54,277 nucleotides of DNA, taken from contig CANQLR010000016.1 in NCBI GenBank assembly GCA_947624745.1, positions 1 to 54,277 on the forward strand. The letters run 5' to 3'. The stretch is from an uncultured Clostridia bacterium. Its GTDB lineage: Bacteria; Bacillota; Clostridia; Oscillospirales; Ruminococcaceae. Positions 7,905 to 15,316 of this stretch are shown one piece after another. Position 1 is the stretch's first letter. The number at the start of each line of letters is the position of its first letter. Made by a program: the position numbers and the translations under genes. The notes beneath the pieces were generated by a model. The model saw only the letters and a list, made by a program, of their open reading frames with translations, was not told where the DNA came from and searched no databases.

Positions 7905-8984
7905 TCATGCTTCCACATTCGTCTGCGACTTCGGCAGCGCTACCGTAAACATGGTAAGCCCGTTTTCACTTTGAGCCGAAACAGTTCCGCTGTGCAATTC
8001 CACCACTTTTTTGACGATTGCAAGTCCGACTCCGTTTCCTTCGCCGGAGTGTGAGCTGTCCGCCTGATAAAATTTTTGAAATATCCTTGATATGCTTTCC
8101 GCCGGGATTTCCTCTCCCGAATTGATAATATCCACGGTCAGGGAATCCAGCTGATTTTTGATGTTGACTTCAATGACTCCGCCAACCGGGGAAAACTTTA
8201 TCGCGTTATCCAAAAGGTTGATCCATACCTGTTTCAATAGCTCCTCGTTGGCGGAAATTCTGTATTCTCCGAAATCCACCTTGAAATTCAGCTGCTTCTT
8301 TTCCCACTTGTCGGCAAGGAGCAGGATTGATGACCTGATCTGTTCCGAAAGATTAAATTTTACAACATCGGTCAGAATCGTTTGGTTTTCTACCCGCGTC
8401 AGGTTCAGTACATTTGTCGCCATATCGGAAAGCCGCAGAGATTCTTCTTCAATGACCGCCAGATATTCCTCTTTTTGTTCTTCTGTCAGATTGCCGCGCC
8501 GAAGCAGCTTTGCAAAGCCCGCAATAGATACGATCGGCGTTTTGAATTCATGCGAAAAATTATTGACAAAATCCCCGCGGAGCATCTCCGTGTTTTTTAA
8601 TTCCGAAGCCATTCGATTAAAGCTTTGCGAGAGCTGCGAAAAAGTAGTATGTTTGGAGATGGGCCAGCCAAAATCCAGCCGGGCGTTGAAATCACCTGAT
8701 GCAAGCCGATCAATTTGATAGATAACATTCCGCAGAGGACGGACAGATATTTTACTGGTGAAATAAGCAACAATGGCACCGACAATATTACTGATGACAA
8801 CCATATAGAGGATAATAATGCCGATGTTCGGGCGAATATCGGTATCAAGCGTGATGACCTGAAAATGTACCAGCAAATAAATAATAACGGCGGTTATTGA
8901 AGCGATGATAAATTGAACGAGAAAAAAGAGTGCCGAAATTAAAACCGTGAGTGCGAAATAATGTTTTCGATTTTGCCTGTTCAT
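7905..8984 (-). CDS. Membrane sensor histidine kinase
   Basis: 359 residues. There are two transmembrane helices (about 12-38 and 55-76) with a very short outside loop, then a HAMP domain (about 78-130), HisKA with H145 in FSHEFKTP, and a HATPase domain with N-box LLDNAIKFSP and the G-rich GEGNGVGLAIVKK. The tiny extracellular loop is typical of intramembrane-sensing kinases that work with ABC transporters. The start overlaps the stop of the response regulator gene by four bases (8981-8984). It is likely the partner of that regulator and of the 18-bp boxes nearby. Confidence 0.9.
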   Translation of the reverse strand: MNRQNRKHYFALTVLISALFFLVQFIIASITAVIIYLLVHFQVITLDTDIRPNIGIIILYMVVISNIVGAIVAYFTSKISVRPLRNVIYQIDRLASGDFNARLDFGWPISKHTTFSQLSQSFNRMASELKNTEMLRGDFVNNFSHEFKTPIVSIAGFAKLLRRGNLTEEQKEEYLAVIEEESLRLSDMATNVLNLTRVENQTILTDVVKFNLSEQIRSSILLLADKWEKKQLNFKVDFGEYRISANEELLKQVWINLLDNAIKFSPVGGVIEVNIKNQLDSLTVDIINSGEEIPAESISRIFQKFYQADSSHSGEGNGVGLAIVKKVVELHSGTVSAQSENGLTMFTVALPKSQTNVEA

Positions 8985-9655
8985 ACTTTTTTCACCGCCT
9001 TATATCCAAGTCCGCGCACGGATTCAATATCAAATTCTTCCCAGCCCTCGAACCGTTTGCGAAGCCGTCCGATGTGAACCGTTACGGTTTCCCAGCCGGT
9101 GTCGCTGTCTGCGCCCCATATTTCGTCCATCAGTTGGATCCGTGTAAATATCTTTCCGGGGTATGACAGCAGCTTATAAAGCAGCAAAAATTCCTTTTGC
9201 GGGAGTTCCTGCGTTTCGCCGTTTTTTGTCACGGTAAAGGAATCGTAATCCAAAACTACGTTTCCGACCGTCATTTTGTGTTCGCTTGCAATCTGAGCGC
9301 GGCGTAGGAGCGCTTTGATTCGCCAGAGCATTTCTTCCTCATCGATCGGTTTTGTCATGTAATCGTCGATCCCTAACGAAAAGCCTTTACGTTTATCTTC
9401 GGAAAGCTGTTTTGCAGAAACCATAAGAATGGGAAGATTATTCTTGCTTTCACGGAGGATCTTTGTAAATTCATATCCGTCCATTTTCGGCATCATGATA
9501 TCAAGGATCACAAGATCAATATATTCTCTATCCATTACATCGAGAGCTTCTTCGCCGTTTGCGGCGGTAAATACGGAATAGTGTTCCGCTTCAAGCACCG
9601 CCTTGAGCAGTCAGCGTGTGTTTTTATCGTCATCAACAACAAGAATTTGGAACAT
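8981..9655 (-). pseudogene. OmpR-family response regulator with an in-frame TGA at codon 15
   Basis: The natural start is ATG 9655 with AGGTG upstream, giving MFQILVVDDDKNTR, then TGA at 9613-9611, then LLKAVLEAEHYS in the same frame to the end. The receiver domain has the acidic pair at D8/D9, phosphoacceptor D52 (LVILDIMMPKMDG) and the Lys of MTKPID. The C-terminal winged helix ends in DIESVRGLGYKAVKKV. A CGA-to-TGA change would explain the stop. Initiation at GTG 9598 is possible but would yield a receiver without its first strand and acidic pocket. Everything else is intact, so the mutation is recent, the TGA is read through, or the base is an error. Confidence 0.85.
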
Positions 9656-9674
9656 AGTTTACACCTCTTAAATA

Positions 9675-9707
9675 AGAATAGCATTATATTCTAAACTGAA
9701 ACTAAAC
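9675..9707 (-). promoter_or_regulatory. Regulon box 3 and -10 of the response regulator gene
   Basis: On the minus strand GTTTAGTTTCAGTTTAGA occupies 9707-9690, differing by one base from boxes 1 and 2. It is followed after nine bases by TGC-TATTCT (the hexamer is 9680-9675). Here the two GTTTA units, 11 bp apart, are identical. It suggests autoregulation. Confidence 0.7.
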
Positions 9708-9852
9708 GGACACGTCGCTTTTTGAGTGCGTCGGCAGGCTTTTTATATTTGTCAAAATTGCCCATGAGCGCGCAAAACAGACAATGCCTTTGCAATTGAT
9801 GATGGCAAAAGCATCCATAGAAAGACATACAACAATCAAAATCAATTCCCAC
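9691..9852 (-). CDS. Candidate Cys-rich microprotein downstream of the riboswitch
   Basis: An open frame of 53 codons starts at GTG 9852 after GAGGTGA, although the spacing is tight. It contains six Cys (positions 7, 8, 14, 16, 24, 27) and three His (17, 18, 23) within its first 27 residues and ends in a Lys/Arg-rich tail. The pattern resembles a small metal-binding protein, but I do not recognise the family. Its stop lies inside regulon box 3, and it is the first frame behind the candidate Mn2+ riboswitch. It may also be a chance frame or a relic of a larger gene. Confidence 0.4.
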   Translation of the reverse strand: MGIDFDCCMSFYGCFCHHQLQRHCLFCALMGNFDKYKKPADALKKRRVRLVSV

Positions 9853-9882
9853 AATCACCTCACAAGTATTTTTACGGCGGGT

Positions 9883-9929
9883 AAAAAAACGACGAGACTA
9901 ACCCACCGCAACAGATAAGTCTCGTCGTT
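9883..9929 (-). terminator. Terminator overlapping the 3' half of the riboswitch
   Basis: On the minus strand a perfect 12-bp stem (AACGACGAGACT at 9929-9918 with AGTCTCGTCGTT at 9899-9888) is followed by a run of T. The 5' arm is also the 3' conserved part of the aptamer, so aptamer folding and terminator folding exclude each other. That is an ON switch. Confidence 0.85.
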
Positions 9930-9998
9930 TCAGATGATACCAGGAAAGACTCCGGTGTGTTGGAATCACCGCACACAAGTGCCGACTACTCCCTTATT
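9914..9998 (-). ncRNA. Candidate yybP-ykoY (Mn2+) riboswitch
   Basis: The transcript begins AATAAGGGAGTAG and ends CGACGAGACTTAT. ATAAG pairs with CTTAT as P1. The conserved GGAGUAG of the first loop follows directly, and the CGAGA stretch precedes the closing strand, the same layout as the Lactococcus yybP-ykoY aptamer. GUCG next to GGAGUA pairs with the CGAC before GAGA. A sigma-A promoter lies immediately upstream and an intrinsic terminator competes with the aptamer. The usual target (MntP, TerC or a cation ATPase) is absent; the first downstream frames are a Cys-rich microprotein and the two-component system. Confidence 0.7.
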
Positions 9999-10005
9999 CA
10001 AATTT

Positions 10006-10034
10006 ATTATATCATAGAACCTGCTTTTTTTCAA
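10006..10034 (-). promoter_or_regulatory. Promoter TTGAAA-17-TATAAT of the riboswitch transcript
   Basis: On the minus strand TTGAAA (10034-10029) and TATAAT (10011-10006) are separated by 17 bases. The predicted start lies a few bases before the aptamer P1 strand. Confidence 0.85.
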
Positions 10035-10266
10035 CTGAATTCGTGAATCCTGTTTTGGACAGATAACGCTCTGTGTCCAAAAATGCAACAAAGCTTGTCC
10101 TAAAAGGAAGAGTACGATGAGAGGATAGCATTGAGTAATGAATTTTCATGCTTTTCTGTAGAATAATATGAGTAATATGTTTCGAGGCAATAATAATTAA
10201 AAGGCTCCATGCGAAATTAAAAAATTCAGATGCCTTAAAAAATTGTATTCTACCCCTTGACAAAAG

Positions 10267-10587
10267 TTGTCTGAGGACTGGTCGAGCGGGCATATTACGG
10301 AGTATAACTTCAAGATGTTGTCGCAGAAGTATCAGGCAGAACAGCAAGAATTGGTTGAAAAGATTGATAAGCTCAAGTCCGAACTTGCGACTGAAAAGCA
10401 GACTACTGCCGACGCTGAAAAGTGGGTAGCACTAATCAAGCAATACTCCGAGCCCACGGAGCTGACTGCTGAAATGCTCAATACGCTCATTGAAAAAATT
10501 GTTGTTCATGAGGCAGTCAAAGATTCCGACGGCATCAGAACACAAGAAATTGAAATATTTTACCGATTTGTAGGTAAAATTGATTAA
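10267..10587 (+). pseudogene. C-terminal fragment of a large serine recombinase (Tn4451/Tn1549 type)
   Basis: About 106 codons matching the end of transposon large serine recombinases: EDWSSGHITEYNF, a coiled coil with EQQELVEKIDKLKSEL, LTAEMLNTLIEKIVVHEAV and the terminal IEIFYRFVGKID. The catalytic Ser domain and zinc domain, which should lie upstream, are missing. The bases before 10267 are unrelated AT-rich sequence, so the gene was cut there. In intact elements this gene sits at one end, so 10590 probably marks the element's right boundary, where the sequence changes to GC-rich repeats. It cannot be active. Confidence 0.9.
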
Positions 10588-10638
10588 AACGCAGATGTGC
10601 GGATTTAAGGTTGTTAAACGGGTCTTACCTTGCCCGTG

Positions 10639-10864
10639 GGCGAAGCCCGTGGCGGCAATTTCATTGCCGCCATGCCCGCCGAGCAAGCTCGGCGGGCGGG
10701 TGCGCGCTCCGCGCGCACCCCGGGCTTCGCTCCGCACCCCCTGCCTCACCGCAGCCAACCCGCAGCCCCCGCGCGGCGAAGCCCAGTGAGCCTGCTTCGC
10801 AGTCTCACCCGCCACACTTCGTGTGCGGCGGCGAGCCGCCCTTCGGGCGCCTCGGGGCTTCGCC
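10639..10864. repeat. Three-hairpin repeat, tandem pair (units 10639-10730 and 10775-10864)
   Basis: Unit 1 has the outer arm GGCGAAGCCCG and its complement CGGGCTTCGC. These enclose three perfect hairpins: TGGCGGCAAT with loop TTC, GCCCGCCGAGC with loop AA, and GGTGCGCGC with loop TCC. Unit 2 has GGCGAAGCCC/GGGCTTCGCC around three different hairpins. A 44-bp spacer containing CTGCCTCACCGC separates them. There is no T-run, so it is not a terminator. The gene-free stretch 10590-11424 consists of this array and further repeat blocks. Confidence 0.85.
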
Positions 10865-11008
10865 CCAACCCCTGCGTTACGTCGTACCTAATCGTTTTGC
10901 TCCAACTTTAATGCAGAGTTTGCCTCGCTCCCCACTCTGCAAATAAGAAAAAGTCGCCCCACTTACAGCGCACCCCTTTCATTAACTGCTTACCCTACCC
11001 TTTCTTTG

Positions 11009-11260
11009 CCTCGCTCGTCGCTCGGCAAATAGGGGACCCCCGTCGAGAACGCAACGCCCAATCGACTGCTGACTTGTACCTTAGTTCCCGTTGCGCAGCG
11101 AACCCGCCGGAGCGGCGGCTTCGCCCGGGGACGGACTGTTTGGCCTACCCTCCTGCGATTTTTTCGTAAAGGGGATTTCGCGACTGCGGTCGCGACGAGG
11201 GGCTCTGCCCCTCGACCCTGCGGCCTTTTGAGGAAAGGCCGGCGAAACCTTTTCGGTTCC
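11009..11260. repeat. Composite intergenic repeat block, copy 1
   Basis: In order it holds a TTTGCC...GGCAAA hairpin, a GAGAACGCAACGCCCAATCG segment closing with CCCGTTGCGCAGCG, a CGGCTTCGCCCG hairpin, and a segment ending GAGGAAAGGCC(G)GCGAAACC. The same order recurs at 16389-16655, and in part at 22429-22720 and, reversed, at 33605-33655. Confidence 0.75.
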
Positions 11261-11319
11261 CCTTTTCGTCACATTCCACAAAATTCCCCCCTCATTTTCT
11301 CCACTTAACCCCCTTAACA

Positions 11320-11412
11320 GTCCGTACATTTGTACTCCGACCGTGCTTCCCAAAAAAATTTTCAAAAATGTTGCACCCTCCCGTGCAACTTTTGCCCTTT
11401 TTTTCGGTATAG
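11320..11412. repeat. AGTCCGTACATTTGTAC repeat block, copy 1
   Basis: The block begins AGTCCGTACATTTGTAC, continues with an A/T-rich TTTTCAAAAATG part, and has a GTTGCAC-CCTCCC-GTGCAAC hairpin. Related copies lie at 19324-19425 and 22783-22880. No conserved reading frame is shared by all three. Confidence 0.7.
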
Positions 11413-11424
11413 GTGAAAGGCCTT

Positions 11425-12549
11425 TCACTCCCCATACCTCCTCCACCCCGCCCTCATGATCCCCGCCGCGGCCGCAGTCCAAACTGCGACCGTCACGACC
11501 TCGAACCACCGCCCCCGCGCCGGGTCGAACTCGATGAACCACATCCCCGCGCTGTACCAAAGCACCGCCGGGCTCATCATCGACAGCGTGTGCCCCACCC
11601 CCGCGGGCACCGCAAACGGCAGCAGCAGCGTTCCCAAAAACGCGACCCCCGCGCCGAGCATGACAAAAAACCCGTTTTTCGCGAAAAAATACGCTCCCGC
11701 GCAGGTCGCGACGGTGATGTAGACCAGCGCCGCGCACAGCCCGAGCGACGCCGCGAGCTGCCCCAAAACGCTCATTTTCGCCCAGGTCACGAACGGGTAC
11801 GCAAAAAACGTCGTCGGCTCGGTCAGGGCGAATGCGCTCACCGACGTCCCCCAAAGCCCCCTCATAGGGACCGCCGCCGCGAACGTCCCGAGCGGCACCC
11901 CGAACAGCACCGCCGCCCCCGAAAGCCCGTAAAGAGCGCCCGCAAGCACCTTTTTGAGCTGCACCCCGCGCCCCTGCCTCGTCGAAAAAACGACCTCCTC
12001 GGCGGCGTTCACGCGCTCGAAGTCCTCAAGATACAAAACCGCGAGCGCCGCCCAGATCATGCTCTCAAGCAGCGAGCGCGACAGCAGCCCGCAAAGCCTT
12101 CGGTGGATCCTGAACGCCGGCATGTAAAGCCTTTCGCCGCTCAAAAACGCCTGCCCGGGGTAAAAATCGCCGTTCCCCTCGCCGGTTTTGCGGATGCTCT
12201 CCACCCGCTCCTGAAGCTCGGCATAATTTCTCTGCGCCCACCTGAAGTACGCGCTGTCCTGCGGCACCTCGGGGTAGTAAAGCGCCATTTTCTGCCGAAA
12301 AATCTCGTTCATGTCGAGGCTGTCGTAAACGGTCGAGTAATAGCTGTAAAAATCTCGGTAGTATTCCGCCGCGCCCTCGTCGGCGTTTTCGCTCCCGACG
12401 ATCGCCTCATACATGGTCGGATAGTCGTAATTTCCCGGCGAGAGATCGTTAAGCAGCATAACTACATCAAACGCCGTGAAAACCAGCAGCAGCCCCCACA
12501 GAAACGGGCAGCAGATCAGCTTTTTCAGCTCGTTTTTAAAAATTTTCAC
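11425..12549 (-). CDS. ABC-2 type transporter permease, second subunit
   Basis: 374 residues. One N-terminal helix (about 13-33) is followed by a soluble outside region of about 110 residues rich in Tyr and acidic residues, then five or six helices from about residue 155 to the end. This is the topology of ABC-2 permeases of the bacitracin/lantibiotic or Na+ export kind. Its ATG overlaps the stop of the preceding permease gene (ATGA, 12546-12549). It is the last gene of a five-gene operon behind an ECF sigma factor. The substrate is not visible. The + strand open frame across it is a codon-bias shadow. Confidence 0.8.
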   Translation of the reverse strand: MKIFKNELKKLICCPFLWGLLLVFTAFDVVMLLNDLSPGNYDYPTMYEAIVGSENADEGAAEYYRDFYSYYSTVYDSLDMNEIFRQKMALYYPEVPQDSAYFRWAQRNYAELQERVESIRKTGEGNGDFYPGQAFLSGERLYMPAFRIHRRLCGLLSRSLLESMIWAALAVLYLEDFERVNAAEEVVFSTRQGRGVQLKKVLAGALYGLSGAAVLFGVPLGTFAAAVPMRGLWGTSVSAFALTEPTTFFAYPFVTWAKMSVLGQLAASLGLCAALVYITVATCAGAYFFAKNGFFVMLGAGVAFLGTLLLPFAVPAGVGHTLSMMSPAVLWYSAGMWFIEFDPARGRWFEVVTVAVWTAAAAGIMRAGWRRYGE

Positions 12550-13772
12550 AGTAGATCCCTCCCGCGGTCTCGCTTAAGTATCAAGCCTACTCCCGCCGCC
12601 GCGAAAGCGCATATCGGCAGCGTTATCGCAAACGGCAGCGCGACCGAGCTCCAAAAGCGCTCCAGAACCCACGCGCTCTGTGCGCTGAAAAACAGTGCCG
12701 TCGCGAAATACACCGCCGTACCGAGCGCGACCGCCGCGGGTATCGCCGCCGCGAGCCCCGAGATGTAATTTGCCGCGAGCCTGCCGATGATGTAGCTCAA
12801 AAGCCCCGCCGCGCCGGAGAAGATCACCACCGCGAGCGCCATGCAAAGAAGGTACTGCCGATAACTAAGCTTCACCCAGAAATCGTTATAGTAGTTATCT
12901 ATCGGGCAGTCCAAAAACGCCCCCGCGCCCTTATTTATAAGCGCCGCCCCGTAAATCACGCAGACCAAAACCCCGACCAAAAGCCCGTATCCCGCGCACA
13001 CGACCGCCTGTACCTTAAATATCCTCTTCCCGGTATATGAAGCCGCCGCGAGCGGATATATCCCCCTTATCCTGTCTGTGACAAGCATTAGCAGCACCGC
13101 CGAAAACACCGCCGCAAAGCAGATTATTGTCAGGAGCAAAACGTCGTTTTTTATGACCTCGACCGGCGTCGCGGGAAGAAGCGACATCTCTTCTGATCGG
13201 AATTTTTCCTCCAAAAGCCTCGCCCGCTCCTCGCCGACCATGTCAAGGTAATCCCGCTCATATTCGATACTCTCATCTGTAGCCAGCGCCCTGCCGTACT
13301 CGATGTCCCGATCTATCCGGTCGAGGTCCTGAAGCTCAAACAAAAGCTTCCCCGCCGGCATTTCGCGAAAAGTGTATCTCTCGCACTCCTCCAAAAGCGC
13401 CTTCTCGTCCTCGGTGAGCGTGCCCCCGGTGTCCCTTTTCGTGTGAAGCTCCTCCCGCGCCTCAAGGTAGCCCTCATACGTCTCGATCCCGTTTTCCTTA
13501 AACAGCTTACTTTTCGGGAGCTCCTCCTCCAGCTCCCTAATAAGCCCCTCCTCAAACTCATAAAACCCGGGCAACTCGTCCCGCGAGAGCGTCGGCCCGA
13601 ACCTCTCGATCAGTTCCCCGTACACCTCGGTCTCATACGGGCTACCGACGTGAAACTGCGGCCAGAACGGCAGCGCCATAAATCCCTCGCAGACAAAAAA
13701 CGCAAAAATAATTATCATAATTAGCAAAATCGGGCTGAAAAGCTTCTTAGCTTCATTAAATAATATCTTCAT
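12546..13772 (-). CDS. ABC-2 type transporter permease, first subunit
   Basis: 408 residues with the same plan as its downstream partner. There is one helix near the N-terminus (about 15-33), an extracytoplasmic region of about 160 residues with many Glu/Arg heptads (coiled-coil-like), then six helices from about residue 215. It starts four bases after the ATPase stop and ends in a 4-bp overlap with the second permease, so a heterodimeric exporter driven by the adjacent ATPase is likely. Sequence similarity between the two permeases is low. The large outside segment may contact the exported or sensed molecule; this is inference. Confidence 0.8.
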   Translation of the reverse strand: MKILFNEAKKLFSPILLIMIIIFAFFVCEGFMALPFWPQFHVGSPYETEVYGELIERFGPTLSRDELPGFYEFEEGLIRELEEELPKSKLFKENGIETYEGYLEAREELHTKRDTGGTLTEDEKALLEECERYTFREMPAGKLLFELQDLDRIDRDIEYGRALATDESIEYERDYLDMVGEERARLLEEKFRSEEMSLLPATPVEVIKNDVLLLTIICFAAVFSAVLLMLVTDRIRGIYPLAAASYTGKRIFKVQAVVCAGYGLLVGVLVCVIYGAALINKGAGAFLDCPIDNYYNDFWVKLSYRQYLLCMALAVVIFSGAAGLLSYIIGRLAANYISGLAAAIPAAVALGTAVYFATALFFSAQSAWVLERFWSSVALPFAITLPICAFAAAGVGLILKRDRGRDLL

Positions 13773-13776
13773 ACCG

Positions 13777-14625
13777 TCACCTGTAGGTCACGAGGAAAAA
13801 GTCCTCTAAATTCGGCTCTGCGGCCTTATACGGGGCAGGGGAGGGCGAATAGAACCTGACCGCCATCGAGCCCTGCTCCTGCCTCGCCGACAGCACAAAA
13901 TACTCCCTCTCAAACGCCTCGTACTCTCCGTCCGGCACCGAGGCTTCAAAAACCTGCCCCTCGAGCTCGCCCGCCAGCTCCGGCACCGTGCTGTCCCGAA
14001 AAACCCGCCTGTCCTTTATCATGATAACGCGGTTCGCGATGCTCTCGATGTCGCTGACTATGTGCGTCGAGAGAATGACGGTCCGCTCCTTCGACATCGC
14101 GGAGATAATGTTTCTGAACCTCACCCTCTCCTTCGGGTCGAGCCCCGCCGTCGGCTCGTCCAAAATAAGTATCTTCGGATCGCTCATTATTGCCTGCGCG
14201 ATCCCGACCCGCTGTATCATACCCCCCGAAAACTTTTTCATCTTAACTTTTTTCGAGCCCGAGAGCCCCACTTTGTCAAGCACCTTATCTATTTTTTCGG
14301 CGAGTCCCTCCCCCGGCATACCCTTCAGCGCCGCCAGATATTCAAGGTACTGCTCCGGCGTGTTTCCCCGGTAAAAGCCGAATCTCTGCGGCAGATAACC
14401 GACAAGCCCGCGATACTCCGCCCCCAATTTTTCGATAGGCGTGCCGCAGTAAAGTATCTCCCCCGAGGTCGGCGTTAAAAGCGTCGTCAGCATTTTTATG
14501 AGGGTGGTCTTTCCCGCCCCGTTAGGCGCCAAAAGCCCGTAAAGCCCGTTTCCGAGGCTCAGCGAGATATTCTCGACCGCGGGCTTTTTGCCGTAATATT
14601 TTGTAACGTTATCAACAGTCAACAT
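13777..14625 (-). CDS. ABC transporter ATP-binding protein (BcrA/CcmA-like)
   Basis: 282 residues. Walker A APNGAGKTTLIKML lies near residues 34-47. The Q-loop is in YLPQRFGFYRG, the signature is KFSGGMIQRVGIAQAI, Walker B is ILILDEPTAGLD, and the switch His is in ILSTHIVSDIE. The last 70 residues are the variable C-terminal extension of ABC-2 exporter ATPases. The signature has FSGGM rather than LSGGQ, as is common in this subfamily. It overlaps the upstream membrane protein by 14 bp and powers the two permeases that follow. Confidence 0.92.
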   Translation of the reverse strand: MLTVDNVTKYYGKKPAVENISLSLGNGLYGLLAPNGAGKTTLIKMLTTLLTPTSGEILYCGTPIEKLGAEYRGLVGYLPQRFGFYRGNTPEQYLEYLAALKGMPGEGLAEKIDKVLDKVGLSGSKKVKMKKFSGGMIQRVGIAQAIMSDPKILILDEPTAGLDPKERVRFRNIISAMSKERTVILSTHIVSDIESIANRVIMIKDRRVFRDSTVPELAGELEGQVFEASVPDGEYEAFEREYFVLSARQEQGSMAVRFYSPSPAPYKAAEPNLEDFFLVTYR

Positions 14626-15316
14626 ACTTAAATTCCACCTTTCCGACGTAAAAAGCTATCCCCAGAATGCTCGCCGCCGCGACGATAATGTGCACCGCGA
14701 GCGGCACCGTTTGAATAGCATAGTTAAATATCTCCGCGCCCCTTTGCGAGCCTCCCGCCAGAAGGCAGACCGCCGCCCAGGCGGCCGGAAGCGCGCATAT
14801 TGCGGCCGAGCTCCCGAATTTTTTGTAAATTTTAAGGCTCGCGGCCGCCAGGATCACGGTGAACGCCGTGCCCGCCGCGCAAAGGCTCCACACCCCGCCT
14901 ACGTCCCGAAAAACCGCCGCAATAAGCAGCAAATTCATGAACACCGCCGCGACGGAGGAGTAAAGCGTTCGCAGCGCGACGATGTAAAAATACGGAAACA
15001 TGAGCGCCGATTTGAGCTCGACGATCTCGCACTGCTCCTCCGAAAAAACGGACAGAAAGCTGAACGCGAAGTAGCCGAGCGGGTACGCCCCGAGTATCGC
15101 GACCCCCGAGCGCAGCGGGTCGGCGCTTTTAAGCCCCGCGCAGAGCCACCACATCAGCACGTAGACCAGCGCGCTTATGAACCCCGCCGCCCCGCAGCCG
15201 TGAAAGACGGTCCGAAGTCCCGGGCGGCGCGTTTTTTTCCTCATGATCGCCGCCGAGACGACCAATTTTTTGCAATTTTCGATCTCCTCCCGAGGGGGAT
15301 ATTTAATTTCGATCAT
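14612..15316 (-). CDS. Membrane protein between ECF sigma factor and ABC transporter
   Basis: 234 residues. A cytoplasmic N-terminus of about 40 residues (MIEIKYPPREEIENCKK) is followed by six hydrophobic helices. It overlaps the sigma-factor gene by 14 bp and the ATPase gene by 14 bp, so all are coupled. In such operons the gene after an ECF sigma factor often encodes its membrane anti-sigma factor, and the short soluble N-terminus could do this. However, no ZAS motif or zinc-binding Cys/His set is visible, so this is only positional inference. It could equally be a third transporter subunit. Confidence 0.7.
   Translation of the reverse strand: MIEIKYPPREEIENCKKLVVSAAIMRKKTRRPGLRTVFHGCGAAGFISALVYVLMWWLCAGLKSADPLRSGVAILGAYPLGYFAFSFLSVFSEEQCEIVELKSALMFPYFYIVALRTLYSSVAAVFMNLLLIAAVFRDVGGVWSLCAAGTAFTVILAAASLKIYKKFGSSAAICALPAAWAAVCLLAGGSQRGAEIFNYAIQTVPLAVHIIVAAASILGIAFYVGKVEFKYVDC

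Noticed and set aside
10012-10347. 111-codon minus-strand frame
   Set aside because: Its end overlaps the riboswitch promoter and its start overlaps the recombinase relic; the sequence is not protein-like.
11413-12768. Very long + strand open frame opposite the permease genes
   Set aside because: Arg/Pro/His-rich translation without start signal, caused by GC-biased third positions of the minus-strand genes.
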